Assembly (NCBI GenBank): GCA_031290885.1
Contig: JAISLQ010000068.1
Location: 1 to 41,381, forward strand
Direction: 5' to 3'
DNA from: Acidaminococcales bacterium
GTDB lineage: Bacteria > Bacillota > Negativicutes > Acidaminococcales > JAISLQ01
Length of the DNA: 41,381 bases
Position numbers and translations under genes: made by a program
The notes under the pieces: generated by a model
Told to the model about the DNA's origin: nothing
Seen by the model: only the letters and a program-made list of their open reading frames with translations
The model's database searches: none
Shown here: positions 40,602-41,381 of the stretch, piece by piece
Layout: every line of letters starts with the position of its first letter
How positions within the stretch are numbered: the stretch's first letter is position 1

Positions 40602-40862
40602 GTCTCCACTCCTTTTGACGATAGTTTGCTGACGGGCAGGCGCGCCCGCCGCCCCTGAAAGGCAGGCGCTTGCAACTTTGCCTCGCCTGTTACAATATTT
40701 ATTCTATCATTATTTTCCTTAAAAGCAAATCTTATACAGTTCTTGTAGCTTTCCAAAAAATCTGCGAAAAATTTCCACTTTCTTTGCGAAAAACGCGAAC
40801 GAATAAAAATACAAAAAACCTTCCCTTGCTCTGTTGGCAGCGAAAGTTTTCTTTCGTTAATG
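40602..40862 (-). other. Intergenic AT-rich region
   Basis: It holds the M48 protease promoter at 40701-40728. No gene is recognised between the promoter and the methyltransferase remnant ending at 40863. A small stem (GCGAAAG/CTTTCGT) is visible near 40840-40858. Confidence 0.5.
40701..40728 (-). promoter_or_regulatory. Promoter of the M48 protease gene
   Basis: On minus, TTGCTT (40723-40728) and TAGAAT (40701-40706) are spaced by 16 bp. TGA before the -10 makes it an extended type. Confidence 0.55.
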
Positions 40863-41270
40863 CTATGGTTGTTTTCCTCTCAAGTTCTCCATGAGCTTCT
40901 TTGCCACGGCGTAGATCACGGAGACGGTCATCGGTTGACGGCCTGCTTGTATAGCCGGCTGTCGGATATGCCTGTGCCTGCGCTTTGGGCGGCAAGGCAG
41001 TGGCTGTCCGGGAAGGCTTGCAGCCGGAAGCGCTCCAGCGGTGTCAGCTTCCTGACCCGCGCCCCGGGCAGCAGGACTCCGTGGCAGTCCCCACAGGGCA
41101 ATATGAACATGGGATCGTTTTCAGCTTTTATGCGGCGGCCATGCTGCCGCTTTTTGAGTTTGTCCGGGGCGGACACGGCCTTGGCCAGTACGCCCGGCCG
41201 GCCCTATTTTGCTCCCAGCCCTTTGCCGTAGCTGGCGACAAGGCAGTCCGCAATGCCTCGAAGTTTATAG
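40863..41270 (-). pseudogene. Broken cytosine-5 DNA methyltransferase, copy 2
   Basis: C-terminal half of a phage-type C5 methyltransferase: DCLVASYGKGLGAK, then an in-frame TAG, AVSAPDKLKKRQHGRR, DPMFI and HGVLLP, motif IX RKLTPLERFRLQAFPDS, and the motif X start SDSRLYKQAVN. Near 40931 one base appears deleted; shifting the frame restores MTVSVIYAVAKKLMEN to a stop at 40863. Thus it has at least two disabling mutations, and the catalytic N-terminal half is gone, replaced at about 41270 by an IS630-type transposase end. It overlaps copy 1 in sequence and extends beyond it to the natural C-terminus. Confidence 0.82.
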
Positions 41271-41381
41271 TCAAATACTTTTAAAACAGTAGCAAAGAGC
41301 GTCATCAAAACAAGAAAAATTAGCGAGCGTTCTGCGCAGTTTAGCTTTTAGCCATGCCCAAAAGTTTTCAATTGGATTCAA
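41271..41381 (-). mobile_element. IS630-family transposase C-terminus, partial
   Basis: On minus the last 36 codons of a DDE_3/IS630-type transposase are visible: LNPIENFWAWLKAKLRR with the catalytic Glu of the NPIE motif, then FDDALCYCFKSI and TGA at 41271-41273. The gene continues beyond the right edge. The IS end would lie just left of the stop, in TATA-rich sequence near 41255-41270, where the methyltransferase homology begins. IS630 elements insert at TA. Confidence 0.7.

Overview
The window looks like a chromosomal segment of a diderm (outer-membrane-bearing) Firmicute, most likely of the Negativicutes. This is inferred from gene content, not from a database match. The Firmicute side is shown by TrmK, an AroH-type chorismate mutase, the YlxP-type DUF503 protein, YhaM, YczE and a dnaG-rpoD pair. 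The outer-membrane side is shown by an LptA/OstA-like protein and an OmpH/Skp-like coiled-coil lipoprotein. RNase P RNA is the ancestral A type, which argues against Bacilli. The DNA is G+C-rich in genes and AT-rich at promoters.

Layout. 1-7600: truncated MFS exporter, D-amino-acid aminotransferase, pyruvate-kinase C-domain protein, MetA acyltransferase with the acetyl-CoA-type Glu111, an aberrant tRNA-Cys with a good promoter, a chemoreceptor, and a MgtC-HAD phosphatase pair. 7643-10741: a three-gene redox operon (GlpA-like, GlpB-like, DUF1667). 10805-17495: two unknown small proteins, a class III CoA-transferase, a very large BvgS/EvgS-type hybrid sensor kinase and a cupin.

17496-20611 is the accessory part. 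It holds a long leader with a strong promoter and three consecutive hairpins, a 444-residue leucine-rich-repeat protein built from near-identical 66-bp units, three copies of a 28-30-bp interrupted palindrome around it, a truncated cytosine-5 methyltransferase, and an IS5-type transposase remnant with a nonsense codon. The right edge (40863-41381) carries a second, differently damaged copy of the same methyltransferase, abutting an IS630-type transposase that leaves the window.

20612-33740 is mostly housekeeping on the minus strand: DUF4037, YczE, a hemerythrin-CheX fusion, a COG2509 flavoprotein, the OmpH-like lipoprotein, AroH, thioredoxin, rnpB with its own promoter, then yhaM, nif3 and trmK behind tRNA-Ile(CAU), and rpoD and dnaG. 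RpoD has an insertion of about 160 residues between regions 1.2 and 2.1, unusual for a Firmicute sigma-A. 33740-40601 holds an orphan flagellin C-terminal shard, the LptA-like gene, a QueG-like Fe-S protein, a membrane metallophosphoesterase, threonine aldolase, YgjP-like and YlxP-like proteins and an M48 protease.

The observations I rate highest are the RpoD insertion, the hemerythrin-CheX fusion (oxygen sensing linked to CheY-P dephosphorylation), the LRR locus with its palindromes and structured leader, the aberrant but promoter-bearing tRNA-Cys, and the paired methyltransferase wrecks.
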